Assembly (NCBI RefSeq): GCF_007991275.1
Contig: NZ_BJYA01000005.1
Span: 28,873 to 92,872, forward strand
DNA from: Alkalibacillus haloalkaliphilus
Lineage (GTDB): Bacteria > Bacillota > Bacilli > Bacillales > Alkalibacillaceae
Reading direction: 5' to 3'
Length of the DNA: 64,000 nt
Position numbers and translations under genes: made by a program. A model generated the notes under the pieces. That model did no database searches, was not told the DNA's origin, and saw only the letters and a program-made list of their open reading frames with translations. Shown here piece by piece: positions 34,855-42,092 of the stretch; the stretch's first letter is position 1, and every line of letters begins with the position of its first letter.

Positions 34855-34872
34855 TTTTTACCTAGGGCAAAT
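34855..34872 (-). promoter_or_regulatory. MntR-like operator
   Basis: On the minus strand TTTGCCCTAGGTAAA closely resembles the MntR box TTTGCCTTAAGGAAA. It lies just after the -10 box, over the likely transcription start, which is a repression position. Confidence 0.6.
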
Positions 34873-34881
34873 CTGTATTAT

Positions 34882-34911
34882 ATTATACTGCTTTAACTTG
34901 AAAAATGTCTA
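34882..34911 (-). promoter_or_regulatory. Promoter of the metal ABC operon
   Basis: On the minus strand TAGACA, 18 bases, TATAAT is a good vegetative promoter. A second TATAAT overlaps the first. Confidence 0.6.
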
Positions 34912-35016
34912 CAATTTTGCGTTAATTTTTTAAAATTATTTTGTGACACGAATTTTATTACTGTCGACATTTTATGACAAACAATCTATGATAAGCTTGG
35001 TTTAAGGAGGATTCGT

Positions 35017-35427
35017 ATGGAATTTTTAAACCGCTTTGTTACAGCAATTTTATCTGCATTTATTTTTTCATTTATCTTGGCTCTTCTGTTATTCGATCTA
35101 GGTGGTTTTTGGATTAGCTTTATAATTGTGATGGCTTATTCATTGGGGGTTTTTCTAATTGCAGGGGTCTCGTTTTCCTTCGTTGGCGATTATATTATGA
35201 ACAAAATCGACTCTCAAAATAAATGGGTAAATTATATGTCAGGCTTTGTTGTGTACGTTATTGGAGGAATTATTGGCAATATCTTTTTCTTCATTGGTTT
35301 GTATCATGAAGGTTTTGCTGGCTATACGATCTCAATGATGATCTATGGCGTACTCGGAGCCCTCTTGTTTTATCACATGAGATATGTCGTGCGACTTTCG
35401 TTTCAGCGATTCGTTATTAGGGAATAG
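35017..35427 (+). CDS. Membrane protein, four helices (paralog 1)
   Basis: A 136-residue membrane protein with four helices. It is clearly related to the next gene: both begin with a LLTRFVTA/FLNRFVTA helix, carry F-L/V-GDYI-NK in the middle and end ALLFYH-KYVV-FSFQR. Function is unknown. AAGGAGG lies ahead of the ATG. Tandem copies 20 bases apart suggest recent duplication; a third, more distant copy is at 35882 on the other strand. Confidence 0.65.
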   Translation: MEFLNRFVTAILSAFIFSFILALLLFDLGGFWISFIIVMAYSLGVFLIAGVSFSFVGDYIMNKIDSQNKWVNYMSGFVVYVIGGIIGNIFFFIGLYHEGFAGYTISMMIYGVLGALLFYHMRYVVRLSFQRFVIRE

Positions 35428-35447
35428 AATCTACGAGGGGGAATTGC

Positions 35448-35852
35448 ATGGATTTATTAACGCGTTTCGTCACAGCTCTATTGTCAGCGGTCGTATTTTC
35501 GATTATTTTCTCATTTAGCCTTTTCAGCTTGAATGAATTTTGGCCTAGTTTATTTGTGCTCATGATGTATTCGACTTTACTTTTCATAACAGTAGGTATT
35601 GGCTTCTCATACTTAGGTGATTATATCTTGAATAAACTCCCACTCAAACAACAGTGGCTTTACTACATAATGGGAATCATCATTTATGCTGGTGGTGGTG
35701 TTTTAACTAACATTTACTTTTTAACGTCAACTTTTACTTACGGGTATTCTGACGATACTGAAGCTTTACTATACTTGGGCATTTTTGCAGCGTTGCTGTT
35801 TTATCATTTAAAATATGTTGTCCATTTTTCGTTTCAAAGATTAGACGTATAA
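35448..35852 (+). CDS. Membrane protein, four helices (paralog 2)
   Basis: A 134-residue tandem paralog of the preceding gene with the same four-helix plan, the same YLGDYILNK segment and the same FYHLKYVVHFSFQR end. It has its own ribosome site (GAGGGGG). It ends in a hairpin shared with the convergent third copy. Confidence 0.65.
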   Translation: MDLLTRFVTALLSAVVFSIIFSFSLFSLNEFWPSLFVLMMYSTLLFITVGIGFSYLGDYILNKLPLKQQWLYYIMGIIIYAGGGVLTNIYFLTSTFTYGYSDDTEALLYLGIFAALLFYHLKYVVHFSFQRLDV

Positions 35853-35885
35853 AAGCACAGCTTCCGGAATGGAAGTTGTGCTTAT
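35853..35885. terminator. Bidirectional terminator
   Basis: AAGCACAGCTTCC pairs with GGAAGTTGTGCTT around a 5-base loop (one G-U), between convergent genes. Confidence 0.85.
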
Positions 35886-36262
35886 TTTTTCATCCATAAT
35901 TGAACATGGTAATAAATATTAGCTGCGACTGTGCCATATAATGCCATCCCCATGATTGCGTTTAACTCATCCTCTTGTCCAAATAAAACCATAACGACCA
36001 CACTAACAATAGCACCTGCTAATGAATAGCTAAACACCCCTGCTATGTATCTTTGCCAACTTGTTCTCAGTTTCTTAATTGAACGGTCAATAAAGATTGA
36101 AATAGGGGTTCCAGCCATTAAATAAATCAAACCGGTAATGAGCAATGTAATAACAAAAAGTTGGAAAAAGATTGGACTGTCTGCTGGATGTGAAATAAAG
36201 GCTACTAAAACGTATATGAAGGCGATTATAAATGCAGATATGACTGCTGATAAAAATCTCAC
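35882..36262 (-). CDS. Membrane protein, four helices (distant paralog 3)
   Basis: 126 residues with four helices. The plan matches the two plus-strand neighbours: an RFLSAVISAFIIAFIYVL start, a middle SIFIDRSIKKL in the place of GDYIMNK, and an end with IYYHVQLWMKK. It lacks the FSFQR tail. GGGGAG precedes the GTG start. It follows the FAD oxidoreductase gene by 13 bases on the same strand. Confidence 0.6.
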   Translation of the reverse strand: MRFLSAVISAFIIAFIYVLVAFISHPADSPIFFQLFVITLLITGLIYLMAGTPISIFIDRSIKKLRTSWQRYIAGVFSYSLAGAIVSVVVMVLFGQEDELNAIMGMALYGTVAANIYYHVQLWMKK

Positions 36263-36275
36263 AAGTTTCTCCCCT

Positions 36276-37367
36276 TTAAATTTTATACAGATCTGGATTC
36301 AATGTTAAGTTCTCCCCTATTAGTTGCTTAGCGATTTCTGAACCTAAAAACGGTCCGCTCGTGATGCCTGAAGCGCCAAGGCCATTGGCGACATAAATGT
36401 GTGGTTGGTCCGGTAAAAAGCCAAAGACAGGCTGGTTTTGACTTACTTGGGGCCTGAATCCAACACGCGTTTCGATCATGTCTGCGCGCTCTAAACCAGG
36501 AGCAAATTTAAAAGCGACTTTTAAAATGTCGAACACGCTTTTTGCTTTAATGTTTGGATTAAAATCATCGTTTGTTTCATGTTCTGCACCAACGGCTATA
36601 CGACCGCCATCAAAGCCGACGATATATTTGTTGTTCGGTAACATAACTACAGGCCATTTTCCTGTTTGTTCTTCTGGCATGCTTAAATAAACGATTTGCG
36701 TTTTTGTTGAGGTGACTGGAAATTCAACTCCGCATATCTGTAATAGTTGCTGTGCCCATGCTCCGTTTGTCACGATAATTTGTTCAGGGTGATACGTTTC
36801 GCCGCTAACGGTTACGCACTTTCCATCCGCTTCTAGCTGTGCATAGCCTTTGAGCACTTTTGCGCCGTAATGTTGAGCACCTTGCACGAGCGCTTGTCGT
36901 AAAATAGCACCATTAACACGACCACCGCCACCAATTTTGACCGCGCCCATTATGTCAGACATTACAGGGACGGCTTCAGAAACTTGTTCATCCGATAATT
37001 GTGTAACGTCACCGATCTCTGGTGCTTCTTCACGTCTAGCCTCGACATCTTCTACCATTTTTGCTAATTTGTCATCACTTTTATGTAAATGTAACGACCC
37101 GACTTGGGCGTAGCTCGTTTCAGTAATGCCAATTTCTTTAAGTTGGTCTATGATGTTAGGATAATAGGCTGCACCATGCTTAATGACGTCATATAGCGTT
37201 TCGTTTCTTTTTTGTGAAAGCCACGGACTAATAATACCAGCTGCCGCGCGCGTTGCTTCACCTTTATTTTCGTAGTCAACTAATGTAACATCACGCCCAG
37301 CTTTTGCTAAATGATAAGCAGTTGATGCCCCTAAAATGCCAGCACCAATTACGAGATATTGTGTCAA
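36276..37367 (-). CDS. FAD-dependent oxidoreductase, DAO/glycine oxidase-like
   Basis: A 363-residue flavoprotein of the D-amino acid oxidase family. The FAD loop is VIGAGILGASTAYHLAKAG at the N-terminus, followed by RAAAGIISPW. The C-terminal ETRVGFRPQVSQNQPVFGFL and YVANGLGASGITSGPFLG are typical of glycine oxidase/D-amino acid dehydrogenase-type enzymes. It probably oxidises an amine or amino acid in the cytoplasm. It is not next to thiamine genes, so a ThiO role is not supported. The TTG start has AAAGGAG upstream. Confidence 0.82.
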   Translation of the reverse strand: MTQYLVIGAGILGASTAYHLAKAGRDVTLVDYENKGEATRAAAGIISPWLSQKRNETLYDVIKHGAAYYPNIIDQLKEIGITETSYAQVGSLHLHKSDDKLAKMVEDVEARREEAPEIGDVTQLSDEQVSEAVPVMSDIMGAVKIGGGGRVNGAILRQALVQGAQHYGAKVLKGYAQLEADGKCVTVSGETYHPEQIIVTNGAWAQQLLQICGVEFPVTSTKTQIVYLSMPEEQTGKWPVVMLPNNKYIVGFDGGRIAVGAEHETNDDFNPNIKAKSVFDILKVAFKFAPGLERADMIETRVGFRPQVSQNQPVFGFLPDQPHIYVANGLGASGITSGPFLGSEIAKQLIGENLTLNPDLYKI

Positions 37368-37482
37368 AATGATTCTCCTTTGATTAGATCGTCATGATTT
37401 TAGTGTAGCAGTTTGCACCCACTTCGAGAAGTGATTATGTTAAGATGAAACTATTCGAAACAGTCTAGAAAGGAACTTCTAT

Positions 37483-38709
37483 ATGAGTGAGATTCAAGAT
37501 TACGGACGGCTTCGTGACAATAAGCCGTTTATTTTTGTTTGGCTGGCCGGAATTTGTGCGATGCTTGGCTTTTCGATGCTATTTTTAACAACGTCGTGGT
37601 ATGTTATTGATGAATTAGAGCGTCCAGCATTAGTCGGGCTCGTGTTAGTGATGATTACGGTCCCGCGTGTTATTATGATGGTTTTCGGTGGGGTTGTTGC
37701 TGACAGGATCAAAAAGTCGAAGATCATGTTCACCACTAATTTACTGCAAACGTTACTAATTTCGACGATGGCTTATTTAGTAACACAAGATCAATTAGGT
37801 GTAGCTGCTTTAGTTATTATTACGTTTTTATTCGGATTTTTTGACGCGTTCTTTTATCCTGCTGTCACAGCACTTATTCCAATTTTAGTCGGGCGTGAAA
37901 ATATACAACGAGCGAACTCGCTTTTCCACGGCTCGATTGAACTGATGTTTATGTTCGGTCCAGTTATTGCTGGTATTTTACTTACGGTATCAACCTTTGG
38001 TACGACGATGACTGTTGCAGCTATATTCGTTTCACTGTCAGTTATTTTTGTTCACCCGAGATTAATTCAAGACGAGAAGCCAAAACAAGAAACCGAGTTC
38101 AGCAAAATTAAAGATGATTTCGTGTTAGGAATGCGCTACATCAAACAGTCGCCAATTATTTCTTCAGGTATTATAACGATTAGTTTGGTTAACTTATTCG
38201 TAATCGGTCCTATTATTATTAGCTTTCCATTGATCGTTGATGTATTAGATGGAACAGCTTTTCATTTAAGTTTATTAGAAGTTGGTTTATCCGTCGGGAC
38301 GTTTACTGGTAGCATTATCGTTTATAAAATTTCAGCTCATAAACGACGCGGTCGAATAATTGTATTAACGCTGATTGCGACGATGGTAGGCTTTTTCGTT
38401 TACAGTCGTATGGAGATATTGCCAGCGTTAATGGTACTAGCCGCTGTTGTTGGATTCGCTGCAATGATTGTTTATTTACAAATGTTAACGGTTATTCAAG
38501 AACATACGCCACATGATCGCCAAGGTCGCGTGATGAGTATTGCCACTGTTGCATCAGAAGGTTTTGCACCTGTTGCCTTTGCAGTTGTTTCCTTATTTGT
38601 CGGTATTGGTTTAACAATTCATGACGTGTTAGCTTGGACTGCGGCAATTGGTATAATATGTAGTATTTGGCTAGCGTTCAAAGCAAAAGCGCTCATGCAA
38701 GCACAATAA
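37483..38709 (+). CDS. MFS transporter, MFS_3 (EntS-like) group
   Basis: A 408-residue, 12-helix major facilitator. NKPFIFVWLAGICAMLG at the start, FGGVVADRIKKSKIM in the loop 2-3 motif, FLFGFFDAFFYPA and the C-terminal HDRQGRVMSIATVASEG are typical of the MFS_3 exporters (EntS and macrolide exporters). It should export a small molecule. It is divergent from the FAD oxidoreductase gene. A hairpin and the small gene at 38779 follow. Confidence 0.85.
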   Translation: MSEIQDYGRLRDNKPFIFVWLAGICAMLGFSMLFLTTSWYVIDELERPALVGLVLVMITVPRVIMMVFGGVVADRIKKSKIMFTTNLLQTLLISTMAYLVTQDQLGVAALVIITFLFGFFDAFFYPAVTALIPILVGRENIQRANSLFHGSIELMFMFGPVIAGILLTVSTFGTTMTVAAIFVSLSVIFVHPRLIQDEKPKQETEFSKIKDDFVLGMRYIKQSPIISSGIITISLVNLFVIGPIIISFPLIVDVLDGTAFHLSLLEVGLSVGTFTGSIIVYKISAHKRRGRIIVLTLIATMVGFFVYSRMEILPALMVLAAVVGFAAMIVYLQMLTVIQEHTPHDRQGRVMSIATVASEGFAPVAFAVVSLFVGIGLTIHDVLAWTAAIGIICSIWLAFKAKALMQAQ

Positions 38710-38734
38710 TACACGCCAGTTTTTACAGAACATA

Positions 38735-38773
38735 GACCTCCTCATTCAGCAGAAACTAAGTGATGAGGAGGTC
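38735..38773 (+). promoter_or_regulatory. Shine-Dalgarno-sequestering hairpin before the gene at 38779
   Basis: GACCTCCTCAT (38735-38745) and ATGAGGAGGTC (38763-38773) form a perfect 11-bp inverted repeat with a 17-base loop. The 3' arm is the ribosome site of the gene at 38779. No T-run follows, so a terminator for the upstream gene is unlikely. Same plan as the nos leader. Confidence 0.65.
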
Positions 38774-38778
38774 AGCTT

Positions 38779-39120
38779 ATGGATTACATGAAAGGCTATC
38801 GCCTTGAGCCGAATGAAACTGGCTTTACGATTATTTTCTATCTCGATGAACATTTCAATGAATTTTCAGATGAACTTGATGCGATTAGACTTCCCTCAAA
38901 GCGAAAATATAAAAACTTTAAACAATATGTCATCGACAACTTCTCACATGTCAATGTAACGAAAGTAAAAGTAATGCTCGGGCCTGCACTTGTTATGTCC
39001 TTTGCATTAGGAGCTGATCACGGCTCAACAGAAGCTGCCTCTCAACAACAAGCTGCTCATAGTCACTTTCATGAAGTTAAAAATGGTGATTTAGAAATAG
39101 CTATGGATCATATTCATTAA
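38779..39120 (+). CDS. Small protein of unknown function
   Basis: 113 residues: an N-terminal soluble part (GYRLEPNETGFTIIFYLDEH, then a Lys-rich KRKYKNFKQYVIDNF), a weakly hydrophobic segment VKVMLGPALVMSFALGA, and a His-rich tail AHSHFHEV...DHIH. The first half recalls short N-terminal domains of some Bacillus sporulation-related proteins, but I cannot name a family. Its ribosome site is locked in a leader hairpin. Confidence 0.55.
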   Translation: MDYMKGYRLEPNETGFTIIFYLDEHFNEFSDELDAIRLPSKRKYKNFKQYVIDNFSHVNVTKVKVMLGPALVMSFALGADHGSTEAASQQQAAHSHFHEVKNGDLEIAMDHIH

Positions 39121-39135
39121 GTTGATAAGATCGAA

Positions 39136-39169
39136 GGCGAGCGCGGACTTTTGAGCGTTCGTCTTTTTT
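39136..39169 (+). terminator. Terminator
   Basis: GGCGAGCGC pairs with GCGTTCGTC (two G-U) and is followed by TTTTTT, just after the stop at 39120. Confidence 0.78.
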
Positions 39170-39189
39170 GTTTTGGGAAAGTGGTGATG

Positions 39190-39372
39190 GTTATTGTCGG
39201 ATGAGTAGGTGTTAATGTCGGACGGAGATCTTTTATTGTCGGACAAAACTCCTTATTGTCGGATGAGCGGGCATTAATGTCGGACGAAATGGGATTAATG
39301 TCGGACGAGCGGTTATAATTGTCGGACAACGCGGGATTAGTGTCGGACGAACACACTTTAATGTCGGACAAC
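39190..39372 (-). repeat. Phased direct-repeat array, family B (nine copies)
   Basis: Nine GTCGGA cores start on the plus strand at 39196, 39217, 39238, 39258, 39279, 39300, 39321, 39342 and 39363; steps are 21 bp with one of 20. On the minus strand the unit reads TCCGACATTAAT or TCCGACAATAA. The array fills the space between two terminators of convergent genes. Confidence 0.95.
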
Positions 39373-39380
39373 GCAAACGA

Positions 39381-39412
39381 AAAACCCCCTCACTACCGCT
39401 CGTGAGGAGGTT
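39381..39412 (-). terminator. Terminator of the peptidoglycan amidase gene
   Basis: AACCCCCTCAC pairs with GTGAGGAGGTT (one G-U); on the minus strand a TTTTT run follows. It lies 66 bases past the stop at 39478. Confidence 0.7.
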
Positions 39413-39477
39413 ACATTGGAATAGGAGATTGCTTTTGCACCATCATGACTCTTACCGCCTAGAGTCAAACCACCAAA

Positions 39478-40419
39478 TTACCCACGCATTACTTCTTCTA
39501 GTTTTGCTTTCGTGTTAGGCCCGTATATGCCGTCGACTTCATTAGGGATATGAACCTTTTGAAAACGTCGCACCGCGTCTTCAGTTTTTGGTCCATAAAT
39601 GCCATCAATTGCTCCAGGCCTAAATCTTACGCTGTCCAATGCTTCCTGAATTTTTCTTACTGCTTCGCCACGGCTACCACGCCTGTAAATACCGCTTGGA
39701 AGTTCAACACGATCTTCATTCATCGCCGATTCTAACGCCTGACGCGTTTCAGGTCCTACAATACCGTCAACCTGTATGCCCGCATTTCGTTGGAATGAAC
39801 GCACAGCCGATTCTGTTTCGTCACCAAAAATTCCATCAGCGCCATACCTCGGCAACCTTTCACCTACTTCAAGTAAATCTTGCTGTAACTGCTCGACTTT
39901 ACTGCCTGAATCACCATTTCTAAGGAGATTGTTATTAGAGCCTGAGGAGTCAGTACCTCCGCTAGATCCAGAACTGCCGTTTTCTAATCTCGAACGGACG
40001 CGGTCCATATCAACACCTGGACAACCACTACGTACACCTGTGAATTCATTGTGTCCTAAAACTTTATTTACTTTTAAACCGAACCGTCTCATATTATAAC
40101 GCGCTCGCTCTTCCCACACACGCTCCTGTTCGTCAGTGAAACTGCCGTTACCGACTAAACAAATATGATACGTTGTTCGATTATGGTTCGCGATTCCATT
40201 GACAATGACATCTTCGTCATAACACAACTGAACAGTACCGTCACGAAGAATGATTTCGTGATAACCACCTGTCTGCCATCCACGACTTTTCCAATGTCTT
40301 TCAAATGACCAAACATCGCCACCTTCAGTTGCACTATGATGTCTTGCAATTTGTTTCACGGTATTACGTCTACGGTTGCCACCCATTGTTTGACCGCGCA
40401 AATCTTCAATGTTTGCCAC
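39478..40419 (-). CDS. N-acetylmuramoyl-L-alanine amidase with two peptidoglycan-binding domains
   Basis: A 313-residue zinc amidase (amidase_2/PGRP type). Zinc ligands are in IARHHSAT (about residue 27), GHNEFTG and GCPG. A Ser/Gly linker (about 147-165) leads to two PG_binding_1 domains, with GADGIFGDETESAVRSFQ and GAIDGIYGPKTEDAVRRFQ. There is no signal peptide, as in phage lysins and in mother-cell lytic amidases such as CwlC. No phage gene is nearby. A sigma-E-like promoter upstream favours a mother-cell lysis role. The GTG start has AAGGAGGGG upstream. Confidence 0.88.
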   Translation of the reverse strand: MANIEDLRGQTMGGNRRRNTVKQIARHHSATEGGDVWSFERHWKSRGWQTGGYHEIILRDGTVQLCYDEDVIVNGIANHNRTTYHICLVGNGSFTDEQERVWEERARYNMRRFGLKVNKVLGHNEFTGVRSGCPGVDMDRVRSRLENGSSGSSGGTDSSGSNNNLLRNGDSGSKVEQLQQDLLEVGERLPRYGADGIFGDETESAVRSFQRNAGIQVDGIVGPETRQALESAMNEDRVELPSGIYRRGSRGEAVRKIQEALDSVRFRPGAIDGIYGPKTEDAVRRFQKVHIPNEVDGIYGPNTKAKLEEVMRG

Positions 40420-40772
40420 AATACCCCTCCTTACATTAAAGCCCCATAAGAGCTATTTTGCCATTTATACCCATATCCAAACTTGGTCGCTTGATATAAT
40501 GTATGCTCTCATTACTATTAAATTCAACCAGTACCAAACCTGTCTCAACTAATGCCATCTAAATTAATAATTGTGCTTTATCCTATTTATTTAGACCTTT
40601 ACTTTTATATTCCCTCCACCCCTGTGAATTTTTTGTTGGCAACTTCAATATTAGAATCGTAAAGGGACGAAGTAAGGTGTTAAATTTTTAAAAAACTCAT
40701 TTTTTAAAAGTATACTTTGGTTTAAAATGGAAATGGAAGGAATCTAAAATTCATTTCAGTGGAGGTTACGCC
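40420..40772. other. Intergenic region between divergent genes
   Basis: No gene is seen in this 353-base stretch. It holds the sigma-E-like promoter of the minus-strand amidase and presumably the promoter of the NUDIX gene at 40773, which I could not place with confidence. Confidence 0.5.
40498..40525 (-). promoter_or_regulatory. Sigma-E-like promoter of the peptidoglycan amidase
   Basis: On the minus strand GAATTTA, 13 bases, CATACATT. The -10 matches sigma-E CATACANT fully and the -35 matches KMATATT at five of seven positions. It lies about 75 bases before the start codon. Confidence 0.5.
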
Positions 40773-41267
40773 ATGATTTCAACTTATGTTAATTGGGGAA
40801 AAGCCCGCGTTAAGTTAAGTTGGCAAGCTAGTGAGGAACTACCGGAGCGCGATTTGATTACAAGCGTGCACGGTTTTTGTTTTGATCAACATGGGCAATT
40901 GCTAATGGTCGATTTAAACGATCGCGGCTGGGACTTTCCAGGCGGGCACATCGAAGCAGATGAAACGCCAATCCAATGTTTTAAACGTGAAGCTTATGAA
41001 GAAGGATACGTCAGTGGTGCATGTCAGCTGCTTGGTGCCATTGCAGTTGATCATCACGACAATCCAAACTTTGATCCAAACGGTAAATACCCAATCGTTG
41101 GCTATCAAGTTTTTTACCGAATGACTATTGAAAAAATTCATCCTTTTGAGGCTGATTATGAAGCTAGCAGGCGAACATTTATTGATCATCATGATGTTGC
41201 AGATTATTATCCAAAATGGAGTGAGTTGTATCAAGCTGTGATGGATGAGGCTTTGAAAGTTAAGTGA
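40773..41267 (+). CDS. NUDIX hydrolase
   Basis: 164 residues with a NUDIX box GGHIEADETPIQCFKREAYE followed by EGYV (about residues 56-79). In the box the usual Gly after EEx is replaced by Tyr. ITSVHGFCFDQHGQLLMVDL is the first strand pair. It probably hydrolyses a nucleotide derivative, possibly 8-oxo-dGTP-like. It is followed seven bases later by a GNAT gene, so the two form an operon. GGAGG precedes the ATG. Confidence 0.83.
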   Translation: MISTYVNWGKARVKLSWQASEELPERDLITSVHGFCFDQHGQLLMVDLNDRGWDFPGGHIEADETPIQCFKREAYEEGYVSGACQLLGAIAVDHHDNPNFDPNGKYPIVGYQVFYRMTIEKIHPFEADYEASRRTFIDHHDVADYYPKWSELYQAVMDEALKVK

Positions 41268-41274
41268 GGTATGA

Positions 41275-41796
41275 ATGATGAAAATCTATTTACGTGAATT
41301 ACAAAAAGAAGATATGGTATCTGTTCATCAATCAACTCTCGATGCGGACATTCGTTATTTAACTGGCACAACTAGACATTTCACATTAGAACAATTATAC
41401 AATCATTTTGAGCGTATAAAAGATGATGATACGCGATATGATTTTGCGATTTGCTTAAGTGCAGATGAGCAAATAATAGGAGACTTAGCCATTCTAGATA
41501 TTGAAAAAGTCCACCAAAAAGCAGGATTTCGCATTGCGTTACATAAGCCAGAATATTTTGGGAAAGGGTTCGGAACACAAGCTGTAAAACTCGCTTTACA
41601 GTATGCTTTCGAAACATTAAAACTTAATCGACTACAACTTGAAGTTTACTCCCATAACCCACGTGCAATCCAAACATATGAAAAAGTCGGGTTCACTCAA
41701 GAAGGCATATTGCGACAAGCGATATACTATGACGGTGAATACTACGATGAAATAGTGATGGGAATGCTCAAGGAGGAATATGATTTGTTAAAGTGA
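41275..41796 (+). CDS. GNAT N-acetyltransferase
   Basis: 173 residues of the SpeG/RimJ-like group. IYLRELQKEDM at the start, the acetyl-CoA loop YFGKGFGTQAVKLALQYAF (about 98-116) and the C-terminal NPRAIQTYEKVGFTQEG are clear. SpeG-like spermidine acetylation is possible but not shown. It shares the closing pattern of the GNAT at 7635. It follows a NUDIX gene in an operon and ends in a hairpin, then a family A array. Confidence 0.85.
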   Translation: MMKIYLRELQKEDMVSVHQSTLDADIRYLTGTTRHFTLEQLYNHFERIKDDDTRYDFAICLSADEQIIGDLAILDIEKVHQKAGFRIALHKPEYFGKGFGTQAVKLALQYAFETLKLNRLQLEVYSHNPRAIQTYEKVGFTQEGILRQAIYYDGEYYDEIVMGMLKEEYDLLK

Positions 41797-41799
41797 AGT

Positions 41800-41830
41800 A
41801 GCGGTGACTTGCTGAGGTCACCGCTGTTTT
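41800..41830 (+). terminator. Terminator
   Basis: AGCGGTGAC pairs perfectly with GTCACCGCT and is followed by GTTTTA, four bases after the stop at 41796. Confidence 0.82.
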
Positions 41831-42092
41831 ATTCGGTAATTATCTTGGTCTATTCGGTATTAACCTCTGTCTATTCGGTAATTATTCGCTCTATTCGGTA
41901 TTAGCTACGGCCTATTCGGTAATTATTCGCTCTATTCGGTATTAACCACACACTATTCGGTAATTATTCGCTCTATTCGGTATTAACCACACCCTATTCG
42001 GTAATTAATCGCTCTATTCGGTATTAACTCCACCCTATTCGGTAATTATCCGCTCTATTCGGTATTAACCACCCGCCATACGGCAATTATCC
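41829..42092 (+). repeat. Phased direct-repeat array, family A (thirteen copies)
   Basis: Thirteen ATTCGG cores (last one degenerate, ATACGG) start at 41831, 41852, 41873, 41893, 41914, 41934, 41955, 41975, 41996, 42016, 42037, 42057 and 42078. After the first two steps of 21, they alternate 20 and 21 bp. Units alternate CTATTCGGTAATTATTCGCT with CTATTCGGTATTAACCACAC. The array starts at the GNAT terminator and its last copy supplies the stop codon of the flotillin gene. Confidence 0.96.

Noticed and set aside
34751..34933. Plus-strand frame of 60 codons in the metal operon leader
   Set aside because: It overlaps the promoter and operator of the opposite strand and has no ribosome site.
39117..39371. 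Minus-strand coding frame over array B2
   Set aside because: It is low-complexity translation of the repeats (SSDINP-like) with no ribosome site.
39478..40419. Prophage remnant
   Set aside because: The lysin-like amidase stands alone, without holin, tail or integrase genes, and has a sporulation-type promoter.
41829..42092. CRISPR array
   Set aside because: The repeats are short and alternate in two forms, spacers are as short as the cores and partly repeated, and no cas gene is present.
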